64,000 bases of DNA from positions 248,001 through 312,000 of the forward strand of contig JADNRV010000019.1 of NCBI GenBank assembly GCA_015499995.1, read 5' to 3'. The notes below the pieces were generated by a model. It ran no database searches and was not told the origin of the DNA. It saw nothing but the letters and a program-made list of their open reading frames with translations. Both the position numbers and the translations under genes were made by a program. Below, in pieces: positions 22,880 through 34,999 of this stretch. Source of the stretch: Flammula alnicola (taxonomy: Eukaryota; Basidiomycota; Agaricomycetes; Agaricales; Strophariaceae). Each line of letters opens with the position of its first letter. The stretch's first letter is position 1.

Positions 22880-24160
22880 ATGACTTCGTTGCCACCCGAA
22901 GTTCCTGCGGGACTTCGAAATCTCGCCCACGTTGTGAGCGCGTATGATATCTGCTTGAGACTCGAGAAGTGTCTTCAACTGGCCATCGACAAGGGCGACG
23001 ACATCGGGAACAGCATGATTTACATTCGAATCCTTGGCTATCTTATACACTACGTGCCCACAGGTCGCGGATTGAAAACGGTCGTCGAAGAGATCAGCTC
23101 GTGCGCCGACGATTCCGCCCTTCTCACTGTTGGGCAGATGTATTATGATCATTATATCAGGGCGTGTACGTTCCGAAGTCTACACATTCAACGTGCCATC
23201 TGACGCGGTCACTCAGTTAGAGCCAACAGGGCCCGCATACCAACACCCTCCAATCATGCATCTCGTCCCTCGTTTGATACGATAACAGATATGATCGATG
23301 ATACCTTGGTGGAGGCTCCTCAATCCCATGCCGATGCCAAAAAGAATGTCAGTCTCATCTTCTCTTTCCACGAATAGTTTGCTCATCAATACTGATCAGG
23401 CCCTTATCCGCGATGGATTTCGTTGCGTCGTGACAGGAAAATACGACATGCACTCTGTAAAGAAAATTCGAGAACTAGAAGAGATGGTTAGGTCGGACCT
23501 CAGTTTGAGGACCAACCCAACGGAGTGTGCACACATATTCGCCGAGTCCACTAACTCGTCCATTGAATCGGGCTCAGCCAAAGTATGTCCCTTTTCTTTC
23601 GTAACTCTCGATAACGATTATCTATATATAGCGGGACTATGCTGCCACGATGTGGGGTGTTATGCGTCGCTTTGGCCATGAGAATCTTCCTGAGGACTTA
23701 AACGGTTCCAAAGTCCACCGTTTGGAAAATGTGATGACTTTGGTTCTTGGATTTCATGTGGATTTCGATCAATTAAAGGTTTGGTTTGTTGCAACAGTGC
23801 GTCTGAGCTAACCTTGTATCGTTTGACTATGCTAACATGTTATATGATGACACTTATCAGGAAGAAACGAACAAATATAAGCTCGAAGCGACAGAGGCCT
23901 ACATCCTACGTGGCTATCCGGAATATGTCACATTCACGACACCAGACCAGGTTAAACTTCCGGTTCCATCTCCGATTTACCTTGCCATTCATGCTGCATG
24001 TGCCAAGATCGCTCACTTATCAGGAGCGGCTGAGTGTATCGACAAGTTCTACCAAGACATGGAAGACAGTACGACCCTCAATCCGAATGGCGCCTCTGCA
24101 GGGACCTTGGAACATGCCATTTTCGAACTACAGGCATCTGGATACGAAGTCGCCGTTTGA
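22880..24160 (+). CDS. HNH-nuclease-domain protein (intact)
   Basis: Five exons, 22880-23165, 23217-23347, 23400-23582, 23632-23796 and 23861-24160, splice perfectly to 354 aa. The N-terminal ~120 residues are helical. The core 'ALIRDGFRCVVTGKYD' followed about 35 residues later by ECAHIFAEST is the beta-beta-metal HNH signature as found in the large Agaricomycete family. It is followed by the family's typical MWGVMRRFG and VHRLENVMTL segments, then a C-terminal helical tail. It is predicted to bind a divalent metal and cleave nucleic acid; biological role unproven. It differs from the HNH-type gene at 10451-11329, which is frame-broken. Confidence 0.88.
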
Positions 24161-24966
24161 GTGGCGTCGCACAATATTATAGACCCTCGTAGGCAGTACG
24201 AAATCTCCCTGTTGTCCATACCTTCTATTGTTGCTTCAACAGTGTAATATTAAGTCAATATCATGCAACAGCGTACGAAGCGACTTCGTGAGACTGGCCT
24301 CGGCGGCAACTGATATTACCGTCATCCAAGACGGCCGCTCTCACGGCATCTAATTACAATAAGTCAGCATGTTCTTCAACTCTAGAAAGATTTCACTTAC
24401 CCTACGGAGTCTTCAAGTCAGGCGTCGGAATCAACAACCTAACAGATTCATGGACCGTTGCAGGTATCGTCCAGGTGTATTTTGCTGAAGAATGTTGCCT
24501 CTTCTTTACGATAAGCGGTTTGCTAAAATGACAGGGAGCGCGCTGAGATCGGCCTGCTCCAGCGGGGACAACCTCCTTTGAAGGATGACTCTTGAGCTTT
24601 AATATAAGTGGGATTTTGAATTGAAGCTTGAAAGCTCGATTAGATCTAAGATACTCGAACTCGAGCCCACAGTCGAAAAAGCGGTCTATGGGCATCCGGC
24701 CGGCAGCCGACCACCTCCAACACATTATTTTATTTTTTGCTCATCCTCGTACTGTACTAGACGTCGCTGCGGGGATTTTTCGCAAGTCGCAGATGCATGT
24801 CAAGCAGATGAGCGATAGGTGATAATCAACTGAAGCCACCCGACGAGAGAGACAGCGGTGTTGGTCACATTTGTGGACTAATGAAAAGTTTGACATTCAA
24901 TATGCAATGCTTTAGGATGCGCGACGCTGCGGGATGCCTCAGGCTATGTAATCGAAGAGCACCCCT
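24161..24966. other. Intergenic between convergent genes
   Basis: A minus-strand ORF at 24402-24725 has no recognised features. No supported gene. Confidence 0.4.
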
Positions 24967-26141
24967 TCAAGGCGAATCGGTGTTTGTTAGCGTCGACCTC
25001 CGATTCCACACCTTGCGCTGATAGTCTAAAATAGTAGGGACCCAGTCAAGGAGACCAACTACTGGCCATAGCGTTGGTACGAAATGAATTTGTGTGTCCT
25101 TACAACCCTTGGAAACGTAATCTACTTTAGAAACTCTGTAACAAGCGGGAACAATACGGCTCTCACCTGCCAGAGTAAAAAGTCACTCAGTCGCCTCACT
25201 CCGCTGGTTCGGATAAGAACATCCACAGGAGGGCACTCGGCGACTGTGGTCATTAACTGTAAATCGATGTCTTTCTCTGTTACAGGCCTACAAATTTGGC
25301 TAGGTGACATGAACAAAGGTAGAAGCAGGAAGTACACACGGGTCGTCGTGGTCCTGCGCGAGCGACTGGACCGCGCAACATTCTACAGCCCTAGTTATCT
25401 CGTCACGGGAGGTGTAGGGCATACAGAGATTGAAGATGACGCTAGCAAAATATGAAATAAGTATACCTTCCGCAGAATAAAGCTCGCAACAAATGGCAAA
25501 TACGTGCCTTTTATGATGACGCGTTACTTCCTGCAGTCGACGGAGATCCCTTTGCACGGATTCAGGAAACATCTCGGGTCTCCCAAAAACGTTAACACGG
25601 ATGTCATATTCATAAACAATTGATCTGGTTTTGCTCATCAATAACTCAATGTCATACGAGCTGAGAGGCGGATTACTCACCCAGCTATACACAGCTGCGG
25701 AACAAAGTCCTCGAAAAGTTTCATTATCGACTCTACCTCCTCTTCCGGTCTCTTGAAATTGTCGATTGAGAACGAAAATGTCGAGATACACTTGACACCC
25801 AGCATTGCCCAGAACTTTAGCGCCTGAATGGACGAGAGACAGAGAGTCAGCGGCAGGACACCAAATTATTCAGGAAGCGCACCTGGAAATGCTGACGCTC
25901 CTTTCATCCATGCATCACCGCGGGTGATATGGGTGAGGCGGGCGAAACGGCGGTTTCCGTCAGGGATAAACGCTACATGGTCAGGAACTGGGCCCTGTCT
26001 GAGGACTTGAGCGAACAACTTCGTCACATAGTCGATGAGCTTGGACTGTAGCCATGCCCAACCGTCTCGTAGTTTTTGCATGGTGAAGGAGACGAAAAAT
26101 AAAGCGAAAGGTGGGAGAAGAATATAGATTGAATCAGACAT
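24967..26141 (-). CDS. RER2: Dehydrodolichyl diphosphate synthase (cis-prenyltransferase)
   Basis: Builds the long-chain polyprenyl diphosphate for dolichol at the ER membrane. Hydrophobic N-terminus, then the substrate motif HVAFIPDGNRRFA (residues ~55-67), then CISTFSFSIDNFKRPEEEV, YDIRVNVFGRPEMFPESVQ, LCMPYTSRDEITRAVE, the catalytic pair DVLIRTSGVRRLSDFLLWQ, and C-terminal THFVPTLWP-like and DYQRK segments. Exons: 26141-25883, 25823-25681, 25633-25508, 25441-25340, 25287-25167 and 25107-24967. The intron at 25442-25507 begins GC (AAAAG|GCACGT). The junction of exons 1 and 2 is off by one base; one T or C too many in TTTCC before the donor would explain it. The proline in FIPDGNRR is unusual, since Met or Ile is common there. 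Fungal Rer2 is essential, so a dead gene would be surprising. Confidence 0.9.
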
Positions 26142-27469
26142 CCCATTTTATGATGGTTCGATTTAAGAAGTTAATGGCATGGATAATGTTAACAAGTGGT
26201 GGCGCACCTGTACTGCAGCCAGTGTTATGTAAAAAGTTGGCAATCAATTCGAGAGTTCTGTGTTCGAGAGTTCGACTACCGATCTTTTTCGAAATATTGA
26301 CACTGCCATCACGTCATCAACAACTGACGCACAGGCGAAGGCTAAACCCATTTCCATGCCGCCTGTCGATGCTTGCAACAGCCTACAAGCGTCTTCGCCA
26401 GTCAACCTAACCGAGAAGTAACGAGAAGCATCAAACCCAGCCTAGGACGTATACTCGGATCGAGTTTATGCGATTGTATCATACTAGCGTCTCCGGGAGC
26501 ATATGGGTCGTTAAGGTCTTCATTCCTGTCCTGGTGGTATAGGGATGAGTGCATGAACATCTTGAGACCCTTCAACCCAAGCACACCCCAGTTCAGTCCA
26601 CATCGACAGGAGAACACTTGGTCCTATATGGTCATAATTGTCAGAGTAGTGAGATAAATAGCCCAAATAAAGTGTCGCCTAATCGGAACCAGGTCAGTTG
26701 AACTAGCGGCATCCGCTGTTCAGTCAATGTTTACTGCGGGAAGCAGGTCGCTGTTGAGGATTTCGGGGGGCGGCGAAGAGTTCGATATCACTGCAAGCCT
26801 ACATAGCGCCCAGGACGACGAGTGTCATAGGCGAAGAAAGTAGAATAGCCTCATTCATGTTCGGAGTATACACCACAGTTCATCCTCTCTTGCGTATGGG
26901 GCATAGATTAAAGTCCAGCGCTGGGACATCCCTGTACGGGACAAAAAGATGGGAGGAAAAGAAGCGAATGAATAAACGCGGCAAGGGAAAGTAAAGGGAA
27001 AAAGCGACCCTTCCTTCAGTGGATAAGCAGATCAAAAAATCGAAACAAAAGGAGGCAGCATCAACCGCCATGAACATAGGCACTCAAGGGTTAGGGAAGG
27101 ACTGACGCAACAGATATTCCCTAGCTGGTTAATTAGCTTGGTACGTTTGGCAGGCCTCTGCTTGCAGTGCGCCCATAGCACGTCGAAGCATCCAACCAGA
27201 AATCCGGGTCTGCTTCTCCGCTTTGAGCGGCCAACCTCCAAATCTTCTCATCCTATCCGTGCATCTGCGTAACTGCTCCTCACTGCCTCCTGCGCCCAAG
27301 TCAAACATAATGGCGTCACTGGCGGAAGCTACCTGAGGAAACTGTAGCGAGACACCAGTCTCAACGGCGACAGCTATCAATTTGACCGAGGTCGAACATG
27401 GGCAGGCGACTTTATTCAACCGCGAAGATCTGTCTGGGGGGCAAAGCAGTCACGGCAGTGCGACTAGAC
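26142..27469. other. 1.3 kb without a supported gene
   Basis: 5' flank of the cis-prenyltransferase gene. A minus-strand ORF at 27129-27419 (96 codons, MLRRAMGALQAEACQ near its end) is open but unrecognised. Confidence 0.4.
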
Positions 27470-29408
27470 CTTGTATATGCACAGAAGGCCATGAAAACAC
27501 CGTCAATTATGGGCAAGACACTGCTTAAGTGGGAAAAGACGTCTAGTGACGAACACATACCTGGTTAGGGCGTTCAACTAACACAGGCATGCTCTTGAGC
27601 TGGCAACCACTACATATGCAAAAGATCAGTTTTCCCATGTTTGAATGTCGGGGACCAAATTAGAAAGCATAGAAAAACTGCTCAGGATGTATGCTGGCGA
27701 GAGGCAGAGAGAATCAAAACTACAAAGAGCAAGATACCATAGATGACATAAAAAGACATACCTCATGAGCCCGCTATCACAGACCTTCCATTTGAAGACA
27801 ACCAGACAATATCAGGATAGTAGCGCCATAGATATTCCGAAAGGCAGGAGAAGCCAGGTTCGAATACGCAGCAGGTATTGGGGAAGACCAGAGCACCGGA
27901 ACGTTCCGCACTTGATAACTTGCCGACATCGCCGAAGAAAGCCGGATCATGGCCGTCGGGCGTCTTGCCTCACACGGCACAGTTGCCGAAACTGCTGAAG
28001 ATTCAGTTCCTTGCGAACGTTTGCGTCTCCTTTCCGGACTTTCAGGACTTCTTCCCACTAGACTTCCGATAACTCAAGTTCGCAACCATGTATACGTATG
28101 ACATGGAAGTCGAAGTATGCCCCCCAGTCTCTCTGTCTTCACTGCAAATGTCTTACAATCCATCCTAAATTCAGGTCCATGGCCATCATGCACCAGCGTC
28201 ACTTCTTCCACCTGAACTCATCCGTCCGATTCTCCAATACATCGAGGATTGGCAGACGCTTCTATCTTTATCGTTATCCTGCGCCCTTCTGCGCTCGGAA
28301 GCGGAGGTCATTCTTTACCGATCATTCACAGAACAAAATGAAACCCGCCAGATTCAGTTCCTCGCCACAATTGTTGGCAACCCTCGACTTGCAGCTCTTG
28401 TTCAGATATACGCTGTCCGCACTAATGCGATTTACCCAAAAAAAGTTTTCCTGGGCCTAATCGGCGACGCCCTTCCAGTCATGGTCAACCTCAAAGACCT
28501 TGCGCTCTTCATTAAAGGCCAAGATGCAGGCGCGATTCCGTTCCAGGAGTGTACCTTCCAGCTTGACACGATGTGTTGGGTTGAGAGAGATAAACATGTG
28601 GACGAATATCCGTTCATAAATTGGCTAGAGACGCAACATTCGTTGCGAGAGTTGAAATGGCTCCGCAGACTGCGTCGAGGCTTGTTGTCGCCACTTGCGT
28701 GTCCAAACCTCAAGATCCTACGAGGAAACCAAAGCGCAATATATGGTCTTCTCCCAGGTCGGAATATTACGAGACTGCATTGGATGTCGATCATGGGGCG
28801 TGGTCCTGACTCGCCACTCGAGATCAAGGAAATATCATCAGAGCTTAACCAATTACGTTCTCTATCAATCCAAAACTACTTCGAGTTGGCCGATTACAAG
28901 CTGGTCATCAACAACTTACGTTCTCTGGAGTTCTTGGAGCTTTTCGGATATCCTGACACGGCAAGTCATTATTCAACGCATATTGTAATGTATGTGTTAA
29001 TTCATTACTCGTAGATAACAACGCCATTTCTCCCATTACCGCCAAATCTTAAGGTTCTCGTTTTCTCATTCAGGCCGATACAGGGCTATCGGACCACATA
29101 TCTCGTTTCAGTGCGAGATATTCCTATTTTATTCGCTCGCTGCCAACATCTTCAGAGAGTGGACATTGCCTTCAAACGCACAGCAGAAGTGGATTACTAC
29201 CAACGTTGGACGGATTATAGCGCCCCAGAACAAGGATCAATACCATTCAAGGAGGTAGCCTGCGGTCGCTTGGAGTGCATGGAATCTGAAACGGGTATGC
29301 CGACGTCTATGTTCAGCATTCAGCATGGTAAATCCTTTGTGTTTCTCTCGTACATAGCGTAAGCTAACGAAGTTATCCCCCATAGAAATCGAAAGCGATT
29401 GGAACTAG
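27470..29408 (+). repeat. Inverted segmental duplication, arm B
   Basis: Matches the reverse complement of 13478-15440, coding and non-coding alike. The non-coding part has more differences, including an insertion of about 15 bp near 27580. Confidence 0.85.
28088..29408 (+). CDS. F-box-like protein, paralogue B
   Basis: ATG at 28088 (MYTYDMEVE). Exons 28088-28114, 28175-28960 (786 nt, the same length as in paralogue A), 29015-29327 and 29386-29408 give 382 aa without a frame break. N-terminus SLLPPELIRPILQYIEDWQT; later CTFQLDTMCWVERDKH and FKEVACGRLECME. The third intron-exon boundary uses the GC donor seen in A (ACG|GCAAGT, intron 28961-29014). Differences from A are spread over the gene. 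Both copies are open and both could be functional. Confidence 0.85.
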
Positions 29409-29793
29409 TATCAGACAGCATCAGCTCTCTTCCCCGAGCATATATAAGTTGCGTACTATAGCTTCAATTGCAAGATTCAAAAAAACAGGGCCGTCTTCAC
29501 GGTCGATTCTGCCGACTACGGACACATTCTTTGGTAAAATTGGGCGTATAGAGTAGGTAGGACGACGACTGGATCCTGAGCCAACATCAAGCCAACATCC
29601 ACGTTATTTCCTTCTCTAGCGTCGCGTGTTGTTCACTCACTGTGACGCCTCATTTCAGATGTGCATACAAAGATCTCACGAAGGCACAGCCTTCCAAGAA
29701 ATTGATATTATATATTTTGTCCTCGAATGTCCAACCCACCAAGCACTTTGTCTGTACTACATTACGCGACATTTAAATCTACACTCATCTGTA
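29409..29793. other. Intergenic, no gene seen
   Basis: 3' flanks of two convergent genes. Confidence 0.4.
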
Positions 29794-31636
29794 TCATGAA
29801 GATTCCGAGTACCCAGTATCCCTCGAGGTCGAGAGTTGCTTGGTCGGGAATGCTATGGGCGTCGATATACCAGTGGGCATGGTTGTGACCTCGTAGCTAT
29901 TTCCGCGGAGAGCACTTCTCGCGTTAAGGGACGCCAGTAGCGAGTTGACATATACTGTCAAGTAAACGCGAACCAAGTCAGCGAAGGGTTGGGACCCGTG
30001 GGATATGACGTACGTTTGCTCAAAGCGAAGTATATCCCCAAGAATATGAAGCGTTGCGGCCATATCGCGTACTGCATGATTCACCTCATTAATTTTCTTG
30101 ATGGTGTCAAATCTGTACTCACTGTCACGAAGCAAGCGATGGCGGCAATGCTACGTAGCAAAGCCATTATGAGACGGGTGCGATCACTGGACGTTTTTTC
30201 GACCTACCTTGTCAAAAGTCCTGGACATTGGTTACGTTATAAGCTTTTTGTGATCTAAAGATTGTTATGTCAGAGACACGCACCGGTGTTGATGCTGAAA
30301 GCCATTAGCTTGGTTACTATCGAGTCAGTTCTACAAATCGCGATAGTCAGCGTTGCTGTTCGTGAGCACAAGTCAAGCACATACTCCTTGAATCCTGTCC
30401 GACTACGGATCAGGAGGGTACACAAAGATACTGCAATAGTGGTGTCTGCTACAACCGCAGCTCCAAAGCTTGCATACAGCATTGCCTGATGGGGCTAGGT
30501 GAGAATGACGAAGATAAAATTTACGGAAACAAAGCTCACTGAAGCCTCGTTCATTCTAGCGTAGGTGCGCAATATGAAACTTTATGAAGAAAGTCAACAA
30601 TAGTATTCGGGATGAGTTAGACGCTCGCTACTCACGATTTCGACGCAAAGCCTTAAGTCGTAGAGTTCAAACGTCAGATAAGTTTTCTGGATGGTGAAAT
30701 ATGACGTAGCTCACCACAGCCAAAGGCTGTTCATCAATGTGAGATGGTCAATTTCGAATCGAACGTCAGAGAGGCCAGGACTCACAAAACACAACCAGAG
30801 AGAGGATAGTCTGGCACGGAGCATCAGAGAGCAGATATACATTGTTGGGGATGCTGAACTTACGATGACGAGCGGCAGAATGAACCCCAATGTTTTCCGT
30901 CGACCACATACTATTGAACATGCACTAAGTCTGCGAGTACTGTTGCTAAGAATATGGGCACTCACACACCGAAACTCGCATGGCAAAGAATCTGTACGAC
31001 TGGTACTTTAGTCACCAGATTCAGGAGGGAAGGGATCGGGAGGCTAACCCCCGAACAATCAAGTCGCTTAGGTTCTAAGAGCGAGAAGTATCAAGCAATA
31101 ATCAGCGGACGTAAGCTCGCATCACTCACAGTAACATAGACCTGCGCCAAAATCGTCCTAACCCCGTCCGAGTGAGATCGATTCCTAGGACATATACAGC
31201 GACATTGCCGTACCATGTGGGTCCCAGAAGAACCTCGAAATCGCCGAAACTGGTGACAAGGTAGAAGTAAAGACCGTGAGATGTGAACGCGAGGTGGATT
31301 GTGTCGAGCATCCTAGCATGTCCATGGCGTTCGTCAAATGCACTTCCGATACGCGAGATATCAAATGTACCAGAGGAATAGGACCTGGGAATAGGAAATT
31401 AGGTACGAACGGTCTTCGATAGTAGAGTGGTGCTTACCAGAGACTGGATCCAACGCCCATCGCTTTTAGAATCACGGAAATACAAGAACGTCTGTACGCT
31501 GGTAACTCCGTAAAGACTAGTGTGAGATGGTGGGCATTGTCAGAATGGAATGGGATCAGAACGAAAAACATCAGTACATAGCTGCAGCCAAAGTTCCCAG
31601 AAACGCTGCGCCGAGGGTGCCATCAAGGGAATGCAT
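29794..31636 (-). CDS. DUF6534 family multi-pass membrane protein, tandem copy 1
   Basis: ATG at 31636: MHSLDGTLGAAFLGTLAAA, the typical family start. The early exons join cleanly: 31636-31578, 31516-31438, a 14-nt exon 31384-31371, then 31312-31214. They give LYGVTSVQTFLYF, MLDTIHLAFTSHGLYFYLV and FGDFEVLLGPTW, followed after another intron by a FFAMRVS segment. Towards the end come RTDSIVTKLMAFSINTG, RFIFLGIYFALSK and YVNSLLASLNARSALRG, the family's signature C-terminus, then a polar tail to 29794. About 9 exons and seven predicted membrane helices; function unknown. Two small exons in the middle (30.5-31.0 kb) were not resolved. Confidence 0.8.
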
Positions 31637-31639
31637 GAT

Positions 31640-33046
31640 TGTGGGTTGTTGTTAATTCTGCGACTGAGGAGCAAGGAGTCAATGTGGGAGCCGACCAGAA
31701 CCTCAGCGTTATATGGATATCCGACATTGACGGCAGTCAGGTGTTGTGGTCGCAGTACGAAAAGAAAGAAGGCGAATCGAGGCATTACTTTATCGTATCA
31801 AGCCAAGTGGCGCTAGGGAGGTCGAGTACAATTTAGAGGGCGGTGATGGTGTCCAGATGGCGTTCATGTCCGAGCAGCTTCCCGAGCTTCTTCGGGAGCA
31901 GGGGGAGTAATTCTATTTCCAGAAGCTATAGAGATGGGTTCCATTCCTCTTTAAACTGAGAACCAAACGGCATAACCATATGCACCGTGATACTCGTAAT
32001 GGCATTGACGATGCATATCACTAGTAAGAGGGATCCTTGCGCTTCGAGGAATGATGATCGATGACATGTAACCATCAAGGAGGGCTGGCTCGCAATATCT
32101 TGTATAAGAGTTGCCGCAAAAGACAGTACACCACGGCGAATAAATCAAACACCTTTCAAGTCGAGTTTGTCGGTTGTTCCAGTTAGCAGTATGACATTTC
32201 TCTAAATAAGAGATCAAAGACTATCAGCGATGCCATGGAACTCCTCGAAAACATAGCGGAAAATATATAGCTGCCCCAATCCCGGCTAATATGCGACATT
32301 GGTGCTGTTTTGCTTTACATAAATGGTTCATCGGGAGCAACTTGAGAGCAAATGTGACCGGATATCATTTCGTTCTTTGCGATTGATTGACTCACCAATG
32401 ACCAAGGGTGTCACTTTGGAGACTTGTGATCAATTTGAGGTACATTTCATGAGCGCTTATCGCTACTTTCGTATCGAGGAAGCTCAGACACAGGCGTGTC
32501 GTTGACTTGGTCATGATTTGGCTTTAGGCGCTCCAATTTTAGCCTTTGTGTGATGGTTTGCGAGCTCTGCGGTGCAAGAGCCACTATATCCAACATACAG
32601 CTGCAGCAGGAAGGCACAGTGACGCCTCATAGATGGAGAATAGCGAAAGGCGATCTCGACTCAGCGGAAAACGTTGAACAAAAGAAACAAAATTCCGGGC
32701 AGCGCCGGCTGCAGCATGAAGTGTAGGTCACGTGCGCGGAAGGCTTTTCGAAGCCGGAGCGAGTCGACGTCCGACGTGAAGAACACACATAGCACCCACA
32801 CCTGTGCCTCCATGGCGTTCGAGGCCATGCATCGTCAGACAAAAATTCTGTCTGCAGTTGAGATCTTTGAGAATTGACAAACAGAGCCGCCAAAAAGGCA
32901 TCATGTCCTTGCCAACTTAAGGATTGATTTAGGCATAAATTATATTTTTACACGTACACTAGGTAGCTATCCGAATCCTGGGCGTGAATGGTATAGTGGC
33001 AATAAGTATGTAAGTGCTATTGAGCTGGCTAATACGTGGGATGCTA
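31640..33046. other. 1.4-kb spacer between tandem DUF6534 genes
   Basis: No supported gene. Minus-strand ORFs at 31951-32217 and 32627-32893 are unremarkable. Confidence 0.4.
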
Positions 33047-34992
33047 TCATACAGAATTTTGAAAAGTTTCTTTCGCCGTACCAGACGTATTTTGCATCGG
33101 GAAGACGACAGACGTGGGCATGGCCTCAAATCTGGTACTTCTAAGACTTGACACCCGCTCATCCTTGCTTCTCAGCGTTCCTCGTGCATTGAGAGATGCT
33201 AGCAGTGAGTTAACATATACTGTAATAAAGTGTGTCAACATCTGTCTGCACGTCCAAGAGGCCGATTTGAATGCCTACGTTTACTAAGGGCGAAGTAGAT
33301 GCCCATAAAGATGAAACGTTGCGGCCAGATGGCGTACTATATAGTAGACAAAATGATCAATGAAAAACGCTTTGGCGAGGGACGAGTACTAGAACTTACA
33401 GTTATCAGGCATGCAAGGGCACATATACTGCCAAGTTTGCGTTCATTATTAAGCTGCGCTCAAGAACAGGAAATGTTTCGCTTACCTCGTTAGCAACCCT
33501 TTAAAATCGGGATGATTAATATAACGAGTTTATATATATAAAGTGGAAGCTCAGCGCTCACCTGTATTAATGCTGAACGCCATCAAGATAGTCAAAATTG
33601 AGTCGGTCCTGGGAATAGTCCTATAAATATAGTGGTATTTTCAGACAGACGAAGAGAACACACCGCTGGAGTCCCGTGCGACTCTTGAAGAGCAATACAC
33701 AAAGTGATATTGCGACGAGAGAATCTGCTACTACCCCAGCGCCAAAGCTGACATACAGATAGACCTGGGAAATACGTTCTATATCACCAAAGTCACAAGA
33801 AAAGGAGGGAACTTAACATACCGAAGCCTGAGCCATTCTCTCGAAGGTGTGCAGTATGAATCTATACAGTCAGTCATTCAACAGGAATCTTGCAAAGAAA
33901 TTATGCCGAGTACTGACGCTCTCGAGGCAAAACCTACATCAGAATCAAATATAGAGCTCATCAAGTGATATTTTCGGTGATGCATCAAGGACTCACCACA
34001 TCCACAGACTAGTATAGATTTCGGGCGTGAATAAGTCGGCCCAGAGGATTAATATGGCGACTTACTGAATACGACAAGAGACAAAATTATCTTTGTGCAA
34101 AATCAAAAGACCGGGGTTATTGATTAAACTATTGATCCAACTTACAATGAGGACCGGAAGGAGAATTCGTAGGATTCTCCGATGTCGACCGCATACTGGG
34201 GATTGATGAAAACATCAGCGCATGTCAACTTCTAGACATTCTTAATGCCCACATATTGAAATACGTTTGGCAAAAAAGCTGCGCAAAAACGAATGAATGA
34301 ATGGGTTTTCAGATATCGTTAAGACAGATTTACAAACCTTCGCACAATGATATCGCTAATGTTCTATACAGCGGGGATGATCAGAGGAAGAACACAGTTA
34401 GAGACCGGGAGGAGCTCACCGTGAGATACACTCCCGCCTGGTTAAACCATATATCAGAACCTGACATTGTAGTACTCTCATGGACTCACCAAGAGGGACC
34501 TATAGACGAGTTAACCGGAGCTCGCCAACGTATAAGGCACAGATTTACTCACCAGGTTGGGGCTGCTAAGACCTCGAAATTCCCAAAATTCGTCACAAGA
34601 TAGAAGTAGATACCATGAGCAGTGAACGCCATGTGGAGGGTGTCTAAAATCCTAATGAATGTTGTGTCAGAGAACCCTTTCTTTCCGGCAGTGTGTCGAA
34701 ACCAACCATAGAGTGAATATCTGTAAGCATGACACCGCAATTAGCATGGTACATTGAATAACGGCCATAGTCATATCCTCGCTTACCCCGGATTTGAAGA
34801 ATCGACCATCTCCCGCACTGTTTTGAAAGTAAATGAAGGTTTGGACGCTCGTTAGTCCATAGAAACTGTAGCAAAAATGTCGGTCAGCACTAATACGTTG
34901 ACCGAGAATGAAAAACTGTGAGCTCACATTGCTGCTGCCAAGGTGCCCAAGAACGCAGCGCCGAGAGTACTATCAAGTGCGTTTAATGGCAT
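33047..34992 (-). CDS. DUF6534 family multi-pass membrane protein, tandem copy 2
   Basis: ATG at 34992: MPLNALDSTLGAAFLGTLAA. Then YGLTSVQTFIYFQNSAGDGR (about 34866-34800), DTLHMAFTAHGIYFYLVTNF (about 34650-34590), and at the 3' end QRFIFMGIYFALSK (about 33330-33290) and VYVNSLLASLNARGTLRSKD ending at 33047. Same order of segments as copy 1, same strand, start-to-start distance about 3.4 kb: a tandem duplication that has diverged throughout. The middle contains several short exons separated by AT-rich introns. Membrane protein of unknown function. Confidence 0.75.
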
Positions 34993-34999
34993 AATCTCT

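Noticed and set aside
24402..24725. 107-codon minus-strand ORF
   Set aside because: Considered an aegerolysin-like exon, but none of the family motifs are present.
27129..27419. 96-codon minus-strand ORF
   Set aside because: Reasonable codon composition but no start context, intron or family signal; left as unsupported.
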